Shown in pieces: positions 34,299-43,064 of a stretch of DNA of 64,000 nt; position 1 is the first letter of the stretch, and the number at the start of each line of letters is the position of its first letter. Below the pieces are notes generated by a model. The model ran no database searches and was not told the DNA's origin. It worked only from the letters and a program-made list of their open reading frames with translations. Origin of the DNA: an uncultured Spirochaetia bacterium (GTDB taxonomy: Bacteria; Spirochaetota; Spirochaetia; CAKZLE01). The translations under genes and the position numbers were made by a program. The stretch spans positions 186,001 through 250,000 of the forward strand of contig CAKZLE010000020.1 in the NCBI GenBank assembly GCA_937125225.1. Reading direction: 5' to 3'.

Positions 34299-35762
34299 AT
34301 GAAAGAGATTAGAAAAGGTTTATCATTCGATGATGTGCTATTGGTCCCTTCAGAGTCAAAGATCGTCCCCAGAGACGTGATCACTAAGACTCGAATAAGT
34401 CGGAATATTGAACTGCAGATCCCGTTAGTCAGTGCGGCGATGGATACCGTGACAGAATCACGATTAGCCATAGCACTTGCCCGACAGGGTGGTATTGGTA
34501 TCATCCACAAGAATCTTTCTATCGAAGAACAGGCTGCTGAAGTCGATAAGGTAAAAAGGTCTCAGTCTGGTATTATCACCTCTCCTATATCATTGAATCC
34601 CGATAATACTGTCCAAGATGCTACAGATCTCATGGAGCGATATCATATCTCAGGAATTCCGGTAACAGACGAGAAGGGTAAGCTTGTCGGAATTCTGACG
34701 AACAGGGATCTGCGATTCCATGAGGATTTCGATATGAAACTCTCAGAGGCTATGACCTGTAAGAATCTGATCACTGCAGCACCGGGAACCAGCCTCGATG
34801 AGGCAAGTGCTCTCCTCCATACACACCGTATAGAGAAACTACCAATCGTTGATGACGAGGGGATCTTGCAAGGCCTCATCACTTTCAAGGATATCATGAA
34901 GGCGAAAGATTATCCTAATAGCTGTAAAGACGAATCAGGAAGGCTGAGAGTCGGAGCTGCCTTGAGTACCGGGGAGGCAGAAATCGAGAGAGCTAGAGCT
35001 CTGGTAGCTGCAGATGTGGATCTGCTCGTAGTTGACAGTGCCCATGGTCATAATGTGATGGTCGCTGAAACGGTTCGGATGATCAAGAAGGAGTTCCCTC
35101 AGGTAGATGTCGTTGCCGGTAATATCGTTACGAAGGAGGCCGCAGAAGCATTGATCACCGCTGGTGTGGATGCGATCAAAGTCGGTGTAGGACCAGGATC
35201 GATCTGTACTACTCGAGTAGTAGCAGGTGTAGGAGTCCCTCAGTTTACTGCAGTCATGGATGTGGCAGAGGTCGCTAGGGAACATGGTGTTCCTGTTATC
35301 GCAGATGGAGGTATCAAGTTCAGTGGGGATATCGTAAAGGCTATAGGTGCAGGGGCGGATGTCGTCATGATCGGTAATCTCTTTGCAGGTACTGCAGAGT
35401 CCCCCGGAGAGGTCATCACCCATATGGGACGAAACTATAAGGTCCACCGGGGGATGGGTTCTGTCAAAGCTATGCAGAAGGGGAGCAAGGCTCGATATAT
35501 GCAGTCTGACGTGAAAGATGCTGAAAAACTGGTACCAGAGGGGATCGAAGGACGAGTTCCCTTTAGAGGAGCTCTCTCTTCCTATGTTCATCAGCTAATA
35601 GGGGGACTACGTGCTGGAATGGGTTACTGTGGATGTGCTACTATAGCTGATATGCAGAAGAATGCAGCTTTCATACAGGTCACTCAGTCGGGTTTACATG
35701 AGAGTCATCCTCATGATATTACCATCACTGAAGAACCATTGAACTATCAAATAACGAGGTAA
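34299..35762 (+). CDS. guaB: Inosine-5'-monophosphate dehydrogenase
   Basis: 487 residues from the ATG at 34299, chosen because AGGA lies 7 nt upstream; the ATG at 34293 is too close. N-terminus [17 protein letters not shown] is standard. Two CBS domains occupy about 90-205. The catalytic loop [17 protein letters not shown] carries the active Cys, [23 protein letters not shown] binds phosphate, and YRGMGSV-type [13 protein letters not shown] is the flap. It oxidises IMP to XMP. guaA follows after 2 nt. Confidence 0.96.
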   Translation: MKEIRKGLSFDDVLLVPSESKIVPRDVITKTRISRNIELQIPLVSAAMDTVTESRLAIALARQGGIGIIHKNLSIEEQAAEVDKVKRSQSGIITSPISLNPDNTVQDATDLMERYHISGIPVTDEKGKLVGILTNRDLRFHEDFDMKLSEAMTCKNLITAAPGTSLDEASALLHTHRIEKLPIVDDEGILQGLITFKDIMKAKDYPNSCKDESGRLRVGAALSTGEAEIERARALVAADVDLLVVDSAHGHNVMVAETVRMIKKEFPQVDVVAGNIVTKEAAEALITAGVDAIKVGVGPGSICTTRVVAGVGVPQFTAVMDVAEVAREHGVPVIADGGIKFSGDIVKAIGAGADVVMIGNLFAGTAESPGEVITHMGRNYKVHRGMGSVKAMQKGSKARYMQSDVKDAEKLVPEGIEGRVPFRGALSSYVHQLIGGLRAGMGYCGCATIADMQKNAAFIQVTQSGLHESHPHDITITEEPLNYQITR

Positions 35763-35764
35763 AG

Positions 35765-37312
35765 ATGATCGAACATGACCAGATAATCGTAGTATTGGAT
35801 TTTGGGGCACAATACAGTCAGCTCATTGCAAGAAGGGTACGTGAGACTCATGTATATAGTCAGATACTCCCCTATAATACCCCAGTCGTTAAGATAATGG
35901 AACTTGAACCTTCGGGTATCATCTTCAGCGGAGGACCTGCAAGTGTCAGAGATGAGGGGTCTCCAAGACCTGATCCAGAGATCTTCAATCTAGGTATCCC
36001 GATACTGGGAATCTGTTATGGTCTCCAGGTTATGTCCCTCGTCCTCGGTGGGGACGTACAAAGACCAGAGAGGCGGGAATATGGCTTTGCTGCTCTCACT
36101 AAGAATGAGGATACTCCTCTCTTCTCAGGTATTGATTCAGGCTCTCAACTTTGGATGAGCCATGGCGATTCTGTCTCAGCTCTTCCTGAAGGATTCACTT
36201 GTACTGCATCGACTCAGAACTGTGAGTTCACCGGTATTGAGAATTCTTCAAAGAGAATGTTTGGAGTCCAGTTCCATCCAGAAGTGGTCCATACGACGGA
36301 TGGGACCCTACTGATAAGTAATTTCGTTCATAAGATCTGTGGTTGTACCGCCTCTTGGAGTATGGAATCATTCGTTGATACCGCCATAGCAGAGATACGA
36401 GAGCATGTGGGTGATCGTACCGTGCTCTGTGGGCTTTCAGGTGGAGTCGATTCATCAGTCGTAGCAGCGCTTCTCCATAAAGCCATAGGGGACCAGCTAG
36501 TCTGTGTCTTCGTGAATAATGGACTTCTTCGAAAAGGGGAAGCTGATCTAGTCATTCAGCTATTCAGAGATAATTTTCATATCAGATTACAATATGCCGA
36601 TGCAGAGGAGAGATTTCTCTCTAAACTCGAAGGGATCTCTGAACCTGAGGCTAAGCGTAAGATCATAGGAAAAGAGTTTATCGAGGTCTTCGAACATGAG
36701 GCAAGAGCTATAGGTCGTGTAGATTTCCTTGCTCAGGGTACACTCTATCCAGATGTTATAGAAAGTGTCTCAGCAACAGGTGGTCCTTCAGCGACCATCA
36801 AGAGTCATCACAATGTAGGAGGCTTACCAGAGGACCTCAGATTCGAGTTAATCGAGCCTTTACGTGAACTTTTCAAGGATGAGGTGAGAGAACTTGGTAA
36901 GGAACTTGGACTACCTGATGAGGTCGTCTACCGTCATCCGTTTCCCGGTCCAGGCTTAGGAATACGTTGTATAGGCGAGATCACAAAGGATCGTCTCGAT
37001 ACTCTCAGGGATGTAGATGAGATCTTTATCGAAGAGATTCGAAAAGCAGGACTCTATGGAGAGATCTGGCAGGCTCTCGCCTGTCTTCTCCCGGTGAAGA
37101 GTGTAGGTGTCCAAGGAGATGAGAGGACCTATGAGGAGGTCTGTTCTCTGCGAGCTGTCACAAGTGAAGATGCTATGACAGCAGACTGGTTTAGATTCCC
37201 TCCTGAGGTCCTACAGACAGCCTCTAATAGAATCTGTAACGAGGTTGCTCGAGTGAATCGAGTCCTCTATGATATCACCTCAAAGCCACCTGGAACGGTT
37301 GAGTGGGAATAA
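35765..37312 (+). CDS. guaA: GMP synthase (glutamine-hydrolysing)
   Basis: 515 residues. Class I glutaminase domain: FGAQYSQLIARRVRE, GICYGLQVMS (nucleophile Cys), FGVQFHPEVVHT (His-Glu). ATP pyrophosphatase domain: LCGLSGGVDSSVVAALL (PP-loop), QGTLYPDVIES, then the dimerisation domain ending RVLYDITSKPPGTVEWE. It converts XMP to GMP with Gln and ATP. It completes the guaBA operon (2-nt gap). An inverted repeat at 37320-37345 follows. Confidence 0.97.
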   Translation: MIEHDQIIVVLDFGAQYSQLIARRVRETHVYSQILPYNTPVVKIMELEPSGIIFSGGPASVRDEGSPRPDPEIFNLGIPILGICYGLQVMSLVLGGDVQRPERREYGFAALTKNEDTPLFSGIDSGSQLWMSHGDSVSALPEGFTCTASTQNCEFTGIENSSKRMFGVQFHPEVVHTTDGTLLISNFVHKICGCTASWSMESFVDTAIAEIREHVGDRTVLCGLSGGVDSSVVAALLHKAIGDQLVCVFVNNGLLRKGEADLVIQLFRDNFHIRLQYADAEERFLSKLEGISEPEAKRKIIGKEFIEVFEHEARAIGRVDFLAQGTLYPDVIESVSATGGPSATIKSHHNVGGLPEDLRFELIEPLRELFKDEVRELGKELGLPDEVVYRHPFPGPGLGIRCIGEITKDRLDTLRDVDEIFIEEIRKAGLYGEIWQALACLLPVKSVGVQGDERTYEEVCSLRAVTSEDAMTADWFRFPPEVLQTASNRICNEVARVNRVLYDITSKPPGTVEWE

Positions 37313-37319
37313 TAGTGAA

Positions 37320-37345
37320 ACAGGTTGTCATAATTGACAACCTGT
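37320..37345. terminator. Bidirectional hairpin between guaA and the AEC transporter
   Basis: Perfect 10-bp repeat ACAGGTTGTC / GACAACCTGT with a 6-nt loop between two convergent genes. The T-tracts are weak on both sides. Confidence 0.6.
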
Positions 37346-37349
37346 CTTG

Positions 37350-38285
37350 TTATGCGAGTATCATCATGATCGTGATATAGAGAATCAGGGTGACTACTGT
37401 ATAGATCACTAATGCATTGTTATAGAACTGATTAGCCTTTTTCTCTGATTTCGGTAGAAATACCGGGATCACAAAAGGAGGAGGCAGTACGATGAAGGTG
37501 ATGAATGCATTTCTCATGAGCGTATCGAGCTTCATGATATAGGCATCTGTTATGAACATGAACAGAAGTCCCAAGACCCAGACTACTAAGAGCCGTAACC
37601 CGATCAGCTTGAAGGATTCCTTCAGCCCAGTCTTCTCGAACTTCAGCTGGAATCCAATAACAAGAAGGATCAGAGGTGAGGTCATATCTGCAACCATCTG
37701 AAATGCACGTAGGGCACCCTCGGTGATTCTGTATTTATCGACTGCTTCAAAGGCTCCTGATAGATTAAACAGCAAGGCTGAGAGGATAGCGATGATCAGA
37801 GGTGAGCTGAGAAACGATCTGATCACTGACAGGATATTCAGTTTGCCTTCACTTTTGAATTGTAGTGCAGGAACATAGAAGAACCAGATGAATAGTTCAT
37901 GGCCTAATCCAAGTAACAGGATCGCATAGAGGTTCTCTGCTCCAAAAAGACTGGAGAAAAGAGCTACTCCCACCATTCCGAATTCGAAACCGGTGTAGAA
38001 GAACTCAGAATAGGGATGAACACAGATCTTAGACCTTTTAAAGATGATTCCTGCAAAGAAGAGCAGAAAGCAGTAGGCGATAGTCGCTATGAACAATGAT
38101 ATATAGGAACTCTTGAGTTCCATTGTGAGGAACGAGATGAAAAGCGTTGCCGGTAGAGTGATCGTCACGATCAGTTTCTTGATATCATCTACGAAGTTCT
38201 TGGTCAGGAGACCTGTCTTTCTTAGGAGGAATCCTGTGAGAAGCAGGATGAATATCGGAATGAATTTACTTATAAGTTCTGTCAT
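37350..38285 (-). CDS. AEC-family transporter (auxin efflux carrier-like permease)
   Basis: 311 residues with ten predicted hydrophobic segments in two five-helix halves. The start ISKFIPIFILLLTGFLLRKTG and the mid-protein block LIIAILSALLFNLSGAF are typical of the PF03547 family, whose bacterial members carry malate, malonate or other organic anions. The start ATG lies 6 nt beyond a good -10 box and has no ribosome site, so the mRNA is predicted to be leaderless. Convergent with guaA. Confidence 0.85.
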   Translation of the reverse strand: MTELISKFIPIFILLLTGFLLRKTGLLTKNFVDDIKKLIVTITLPATLFISFLTMELKSSYISLFIATIAYCFLLFFAGIIFKRSKICVHPYSEFFYTGFEFGMVGVALFSSLFGAENLYAILLLGLGHELFIWFFYVPALQFKSEGKLNILSVIRSFLSSPLIIAILSALLFNLSGAFEAVDKYRITEGALRAFQMVADMTSPLILLVIGFQLKFEKTGLKESFKLIGLRLLVVWVLGLLFMFITDAYIMKLDTLMRNAFITFIVLPPPFVIPVFLPKSEKKANQFYNNALVIYTVVTLILYITIMMILA

Positions 38286-38291
38286 GGCCCC

Positions 38292-38320
38292 ATTGTAACT
38301 TCCATCATCTCTTTGGTCAA
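38292..38320 (-). promoter_or_regulatory. AEC transporter promoter, leaderless arrangement
   Basis: On the minus strand: TTGACC (38320-38315), 17 nt spacer, TACAAT (38297-38292), 6 nt (GGGGCC), ATG at 38285. Confidence 0.65.
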
Positions 38321-38392
38321 TTGTACCCCATTATCTATATTTCTATATGATCGAGGAGTATAATCAGGTAGAGATAGTTTGAAGGAGAGCCT

Positions 38393-38641
38393 ATGGATTA
38401 TAAGATCATTGCGATAAAGATAGATGGAAGGACGGTCCATGCTGCAGAGGTTCAGAGTTTACTGACTAAGTTCGGTTGTATGATCAAAGTTCGTTTGGGG
38501 CTTCATGACCTCCCGGAGGGAGGCTGTTCGACCTCTGGTCTTATCATTCTAGAAGTAGCTGAGAGCGATCTGGTCATTGGTGAGTTCATCGAGCAGCTCA
38601 ATGCGTTGGATCAGGTCACAGCAAAATTCTTGAGTCTTTGA
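38393..38641 (+). CDS. Small ACT-fold protein, TM1266/iron-only-hydrogenase-regulator-like
   Basis: 82 residues. Two beta-alpha-beta repeats: YKIIAIKIDG then VQSLLTKFGCMIKVRLGLHD then SGLIILEVAES and FIEQLNALDQVTAKF. The central MIKVRLGLHDLP matches the family's G/RMGLP region. Such proteins are ACT-like small regulators first noted beside FeFe-hydrogenase maturation genes; no hydrogenase gene is present here. GGAGAG precedes the ATG and a TATAAT lies upstream near 38361. It is coupled to the Mut7-C gene, which starts 2 nt after its stop. Confidence 0.65.
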   Translation: MDYKIIAIKIDGRTVHAAEVQSLLTKFGCMIKVRLGLHDLPEGGCSTSGLIILEVAESDLVIGEFIEQLNALDQVTAKFLSL

Positions 38642-38643
38642 CG

Positions 38644-39348
38644 ATGAGTACCCATGAGATCGTTCATATACGAGTTCCCGAGGGTATGCAGTGGATGGTC
38701 TATCATTCGATAGTCCTCTCAGATATGACAGCGATCATGAGGTATCATGAACATCAGAGCCTCAAAGATTGTCTTGAATCGATAGGGATCCCACATACAG
38801 AAGTCGAATCCTGCTTTGTGGACTCCCAGCAAGTTTCCAATACTCATATTATGTTACCTGATGAGGTGATCACTATAGAGCCGAGAAGGTCTATCCCTTT
38901 TAAGGAACAGTCCTTCCTGCTAGATGTACATCTTGGAAAGCTGACGACCTATCTGAGGCTCTTAGGATTCGATGCAGTCTACTTCTCGAGTATAGAACAT
39001 GAGAAACTTCTCGAAGGGGCTGAAGGTTCAGTGATCCTTACAAGAAGTCGGGATCTGCTCAAACATAAGAGAGTATCTGAAGGTATGCTCATTAGGGATA
39101 CGCAGACTCAGGAACAGCTAAGAGAGGTCATGAGACGCTATCAGTTGAAGGACAGCTATAGATTCCTCTACCGATGTCCCAACTGTAATGGTCTACTACA
39201 GGAAGTCTCTAAGGAATCTGTGGCACAGGAGCTGGAAGCAGAGACCCTGTTATGGATCGAATCGTACTTCCGTTGTCCCTCCTGTTCTAAGATCTACTGG
39301 TATGGCTCTCACTATACCAAGCTCGAGGAGCTACTTTCCAGACTCTAG
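38644..39348 (+). CDS. Mut7-C RNase-domain protein with N-terminal ubiquitin-like domain
   Basis: 234 residues from the ATG at 38644 (an overlapping TTG at 38638 is possible). Residues about 1-85 form a beta-grasp ubiquitin-like domain (HIVHIRVPEG-like start, HIMLPDEVITIEPRR end). Residues about 95-165 are the PIN-like Mut7-C nuclease core (FLLDVHLGKLTTYLRLLGFD, VILTRSRDLL). A zinc ribbon CPNCNGLL...CPSCSKIYWYG closes it. Predicted to be an RNase; bacterial function is not established. Probably co-transcribed with the ACT-like gene. Its end overlaps the convergent MFS gene by 18 nt. Confidence 0.82.
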   Translation: MSTHEIVHIRVPEGMQWMVYHSIVLSDMTAIMRYHEHQSLKDCLESIGIPHTEVESCFVDSQQVSNTHIMLPDEVITIEPRRSIPFKEQSFLLDVHLGKLTTYLRLLGFDAVYFSSIEHEKLLEGAEGSVILTRSRDLLKHKRVSEGMLIRDTQTQEQLREVMRRYQLKDSYRFLYRCPNCNGLLQEVSKESVAQELEAETLLWIESYFRCPSCSKIYWYGSHYTKLEELLSRL

Positions 39349-40614
39349 ATAGGCATCGAGATTTCTCTTTCCCTCTTCCTCATCAACTTTGAGGAGAATC
39401 AGTCCTCCTGCAATGAAAAGGATGACGATAGAGAGCATCCCGAGTCTGTTCGATCCGGTGAGTATGGTGACCCCACCCATGAGCACTGGCCCGATGACTG
39501 CTGCAAACTTCCCAAGTAGATTGAAGAAACCAAAGAATTCAGCTGCCTGTTCCTCTGGGATCAGTCTGGTGTAGTAACTTCTACTCAATGCCTGGATTCC
39601 ACCCTGAAAGAGTCCGATCGCTACTGCTAGAGCATAGAAGTGCCAAGTCTCGACCATAAAGAAGCCGAAGATCGCAATGATCGAATAGGCAACGATAGCG
39701 ATGAGTAAGGCCTTCTTGATCCCTACCCGTTGACCGAACATGTTATAGAGAAGCGTAGCAGGGAAAGCTACGAACTGAACGAGAAGTAATGCGACGATCA
39801 GAGAATCTGCAGGGAATCCGATTGAGGTCCCGTAATCAACGGCCATTCGAACGATCGTATCCACTCCATCAATATAGAGCCAGTAGGCTATCAGGAAGAT
39901 TCCGACTACCTTGAGGTGTCGAATCTCTCTGAATGTATGTGCTAGCTGTGAGAATCCCTCTTTTACCGCCTGGACGGTAGAAATCTTGTCATGGATAGCC
40001 GGTTCTTTTACAAAAAGGATGATAGGGAGAGAGAAGACCGCCCACCAGATAGCTACCGATAGGAACGATATTCTGATGGCTAGAGTCCCATCTGCGATTC
40101 CGAATAACTCAGGTTTCAGATACATGGCAACATTGATAAGGAACAGGAGGCCTCCACCAATATAACCGAGACCAAAACCCAAGGAAGAGGCATAATCGAT
40201 CTTCTTTGCAGAGGCGACTGAAGGTAATAGAGAGTCATAGAATATATTAGCTCCAGAGAATCCGACTGTCGCTGTGATATAGAAGATGATAGCCATAGGC
40301 CAGAGTCCTGCCTGAACGAACCATAGTCCGCCGGTCATGATACAGCCAAGGTATGCAAAGAATATGAGGAATTTCTTCTTCATACTTCCTCTATCAGCGA
40401 TCGCCCCTAATATCGGAGCAAGAGCCGCAACAAGGATTGATGCAATGGAATTCGCTAACCCGAGATAGAAGGTACTCTGCTGTACAGATGTTCCGGTTGA
40501 CCAGTAGGCTTTGAAGAAGACAGGGAAGAAACCTGCCATGACAGTCGTAGCGAACGCGCTGTTCGCCCAGTCATAACAAGCCCATGACCAGATGGCTCTT
40601 TTCGAATCTTTCAT
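39331..40614 (-). CDS. MFS transporter, UMF1/Atg22-like family
   Basis: 427 residues with about twelve membrane segments. AIWSWACYDWANSAFATTVM at the N-terminus is the hallmark of the UMF1 group, followed by AALAPILGAIADRGSMKKK (MFS A-motif) and, in the second half, GLFQGGIQALSRSYYTRLIP. Bacterial members are uncharacterised; the relatives are yeast vacuolar amino-acid effluxers. GGAG lies 8 nt before the ATG. Confidence 0.88.
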   Translation of the reverse strand: MKDSKRAIWSWACYDWANSAFATTVMAGFFPVFFKAYWSTGTSVQQSTFYLGLANSIASILVAALAPILGAIADRGSMKKKFLIFFAYLGCIMTGGLWFVQAGLWPMAIIFYITATVGFSGANIFYDSLLPSVASAKKIDYASSLGFGLGYIGGGLLFLINVAMYLKPELFGIADGTLAIRISFLSVAIWWAVFSLPIILFVKEPAIHDKISTVQAVKEGFSQLAHTFREIRHLKVVGIFLIAYWLYIDGVDTIVRMAVDYGTSIGFPADSLIVALLLVQFVAFPATLLYNMFGQRVGIKKALLIAIVAYSIIAIFGFFMVETWHFYALAVAIGLFQGGIQALSRSYYTRLIPEEQAAEFFGFFNLLGKFAAVIGPVLMGGVTILTGSNRLGMLSIVILFIAGGLILLKVDEEEGKRNLDAYLESGK

Positions 40615-40703
40615 TATGTATGCTCCACTTTGCTTTATACACTATTCTAGCTTAAGAATGATAAGAAGTCATGTATTAATTGTGAGTGGAGTGTTAAATA
40701 TAC

Positions 40704-41393
40704 TTAAGCGAAATGTTTATCATGTAGTTCAGGCCGTTTGATGCTGTTTCTGATCCAATCATAGAGTAGTTCTAATCTCTCTCGTTCGGATAGGCTCAGA
40801 TCGACCTCTGAAGTTCTCAGTGCATGGGTAATATGGTGAAGAGTCATAGCACAGGAGACTGAGATATTGAAACTCTCGACGAAACCATACATGGGAATCT
40901 TCATATACTCATCGGCTAGATCTAAGGCTGTATCACTGAGGCCGGTCAATTCAGTACCGAACATAAGAGCCATCTTGCCCTTCGTGACATCAAGATCTTC
41001 AAGGTTCACGTCATTGTTATGGGGACTTGTAGCAATGATCCTGTATCCATCACTCTTCAATTTCTTGATTGCTTCTACGGTATTGTTGGTATTGCTTTCT
41101 CTGTGTCTGTTGATCGTCAGCCATTGACTGGTGCCGAGTTCAATACTCTTATTTAGATGGAAGTTGTTCTTATTCTCTATAATATGGACATCCTGGACAC
41201 CAAACCCATCACAGCTACGAAGGACCGCACTCGCATTATGGGGTTGGAAGATATCCTCAAGAACTACTGAGACATGACGTGTCCGCTGCTTGAGGACCTC
41301 TGTGACCCGAGAGAGGCGCTCTTGTGTGATGAGTTCTCCAAAGTAGGCGATCCTTTCCTCTAACTGGCTGTCTGTAAACGATTCATTATTCAT
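40704..41393 (-). CDS. trmH: SpoU/TrmH-family RNA 2'-O-methyltransferase
   Basis: 229 residues from the ATG at 41393, which suits a leaderless transcript; an ATG at 41399 is only 2 nt from the -10 box. SPOUT knot motifs: VVLEDIFQPHNASAVLRSCDGFG, KMALMFGTELTGLSD and MYGFVESFNISVSCAMTLH. It matches TrmH (tRNA Gm18 methyltransferase) in length and N-terminal extension better than RlmB, though another 2'-O-ribose target is possible. It stands alone, divergent from aspartokinase. Confidence 0.85.
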   Translation of the reverse strand: MNNESFTDSQLEERIAYFGELITQERLSRVTEVLKQRTRHVSVVLEDIFQPHNASAVLRSCDGFGVQDVHIIENKNNFHLNKSIELGTSQWLTINRHRESNTNNTVEAIKKLKSDGYRIIATSPHNNDVNLEDLDVTKGKMALMFGTELTGLSDTALDLADEYMKIPMYGFVESFNISVSCAMTLHHITHALRTSEVDLSLSERERLELLYDWIRNSIKRPELHDKHFA

Positions 41394-41401
41394 GGTCATA
41401 G

Positions 41402-41407
41402 ATTATA
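41402..41407 (-). promoter_or_regulatory. trmH -10 box, leaderless arrangement
   Basis: A perfect TATAAT on the minus strand, 8 nt before the ATG at 41393. The -35 is less clear (TTGCAT at a short 15-nt spacing). Confidence 0.45.
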
Positions 41408-41567
41408 ATATGTTCAGATGATATGCAAGGTTTCAGAACATTTAGAGAAACCCTTAGGACTTGATTGTCTGAGTCTTGTACTAAGGTTTATCATTTGATA
41501 CGATTCCTGGCATAAGAGAAATGTTAAGGATCATGATGAAGTGTTTCTGTGCCAAAGGTTCCCGACA

Positions 41568-41596
41568 TTGCAAAAGGGGACGTATATCAGTACAAT
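41568..41596 (+). promoter_or_regulatory. Aspartokinase promoter
   Basis: TTGCAA (41568-41573), 17 nt spacer, TACAAT (41591-41596). The predicted leader of about 23 nt carries a GGGGGAG ribosome site, so this gene is not leaderless. Confidence 0.6.
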
Positions 41597-41625
41597 CACA
41601 CAAAATGATTTATGGGGGGAGATAA

Positions 41626-42939
41626 ATGATCGTATGTAAATTCGGAGGAAGCTCCGTAGCTGACTCAAATCAGATAAAGAAGGTCGCGAATATTCTAACA
41701 TCTCATGAAGCTAGAAGGATCGCTATCGTATCTGCACCGGGAAAGAGGAACAGTGAAGATATCAAGATCACTGATATGCTCTATACCTGTCAGCGTCTGA
41801 CATCAGAGGGCAAATCGATGACAACAGAGTTTGGTCAGATCAGAACCCGTTATCTTGAGATCGCTCAGGATCTTGAGCTCTCTACCGAGAGCCTGGCTGC
41901 TCAGATAGATGAGATAGAGAAGAACCTCTTAGCAGGAGCTGGTCCGGACTATGCTGCATCAAGAGGGGAGTTCTTGAGTGCACAGGTCATAGCTGCTAGC
42001 ATGGGATGGGAGTTCTTAGATACTCAAACCTATATTTTCCTCAATGATGACGGAACTGTCGATGAGAAGAGCTATCAGTTGCTAGCTGATGCTATTGACG
42101 ATACCAAGAACTATATTCTTCCAGGTTTCTATGGCTCTGGTACTGATGGTAAGGTGAAGACCTTCTCTCGAGGTGGATCCGATATAACAGGAGCCATCGC
42201 TGCAAGAAGTGTGGGAGCAGAGCTCTATGAGAACTGGACTGATGTCTCTGGTATCAGAATGGCAGATCCCAGGATCGTCGATGATCCGGCTGTAGTCAAT
42301 GAACTTACCTATCAGGAAATCAGAGAGCTTGCATCTGTCGGGGCGAATGTCTTTCATGAAGAGGCAATAGCACCGGTACGATCGGTGCAGATCCCTATCT
42401 GTGTCAAGAATACCAATGACCCAGAATCGGCTGGTACTATGATGGGACCTTCTCGAGATACATCCACGCTACCCATAGTCGGGATCTCAGGCAAGACCGG
42501 TTATTGCAGACTTCATATAAAGAAACACTTCCTGAACAAGGAGGCTGACTATAAACTGAAGCTTGAGACAATCCTGAAAGTCTATGGAATCGTTCCGGAG
42601 TTCTCTTCAGATGGTTTCGACTCCCTTTCGTGCTATTTCAAACAGAAACTTCTACGTGATCAGGAGGGGCTCATCGGACGAATCGTAGAGGAACTCTCTC
42701 CAGATGAGATAGATACTGAGGAACAGATCGCTATGATCGGACTTGTTGGTGAGGGGCTTTATGAGGCACGAGGGATTCTCGGAGATGTCTCTTCAGCTCT
42801 TGCAGCTGAGGGTATCGCGATCAGATATCTGAGCTATGGGGGATCAATGATCACCTGTATCATAGGAGTCTATGACCACGAATACCTACATGCACTGAAA
42901 GTGATGTATAAAGCCGTATCAGAGAAGTACGTATCTTAA
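41626..42939 (+). CDS. Aspartate kinase
   Basis: 437 residues, monofunctional. VCKFGGSSVADSNQIKKV (nucleotide-binding start), TFSRGGSDITGAIAARSVGA, YENWTDVSGIRMADPRIV and ELASVGANVFHEEAI are the amino-acid-kinase core. Two ACT domains follow about residue 285 (VGISGKTGYCRLHI; IAMIGLVGEGL), implying allosteric control by lysine or threonine. First step of the Lys/Thr/Met pathway. GGGGGAG precedes the ATG; the 226-bp upstream region shows no recognisable lysine riboswitch. Confidence 0.95.
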   Translation: MIVCKFGGSSVADSNQIKKVANILTSHEARRIAIVSAPGKRNSEDIKITDMLYTCQRLTSEGKSMTTEFGQIRTRYLEIAQDLELSTESLAAQIDEIEKNLLAGAGPDYAASRGEFLSAQVIAASMGWEFLDTQTYIFLNDDGTVDEKSYQLLADAIDDTKNYILPGFYGSGTDGKVKTFSRGGSDITGAIAARSVGAELYENWTDVSGIRMADPRIVDDPAVVNELTYQEIRELASVGANVFHEEAIAPVRSVQIPICVKNTNDPESAGTMMGPSRDTSTLPIVGISGKTGYCRLHIKKHFLNKEADYKLKLETILKVYGIVPEFSSDGFDSLSCYFKQKLLRDQEGLIGRIVEELSPDEIDTEEQIAMIGLVGEGLYEARGILGDVSSALAAEGIAIRYLSYGGSMITCIIGVYDHEYLHALKVMYKAVSEKYVS

Positions 42940-42967
42940 GAATACTTATACTATTGATCAGATGATA

Positions 42968-43010
42968 AGGGAACCATTACCTCTATAGGGTATCGGTTCC
43001 CTGTTTTTTT
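42968..43010 (+). terminator. Intrinsic terminator of aspartokinase
   Basis: AGGGAACC / GGTTCCCT stem, with ACC/GGT pairing further in, followed by a GTTTTTTT tail. Confidence 0.85.
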
Positions 43011-43013
43011 CAT

Positions 43014-43043
43014 AAAAAAACCAGCCATCCTAAGATGACTGGT
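43014..43043 (-). terminator. Intrinsic terminator of the UgpC-type ATPase gene
   Basis: On the minus strand, ACCAGTCATC-TTAG-GATGGCTGGT (one G-U pair) followed by seven T. It lies back to back with the aspartokinase terminator. Confidence 0.85.
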
Positions 43044-43064
43044 CCATTTGCAGATCACTGCGAA

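Noticed and set aside
41400-41625. Lysine riboswitch before aspartokinase
   Set aside because: No conserved lysine-box elements; a normal promoter and ribosome site account for the region's end.
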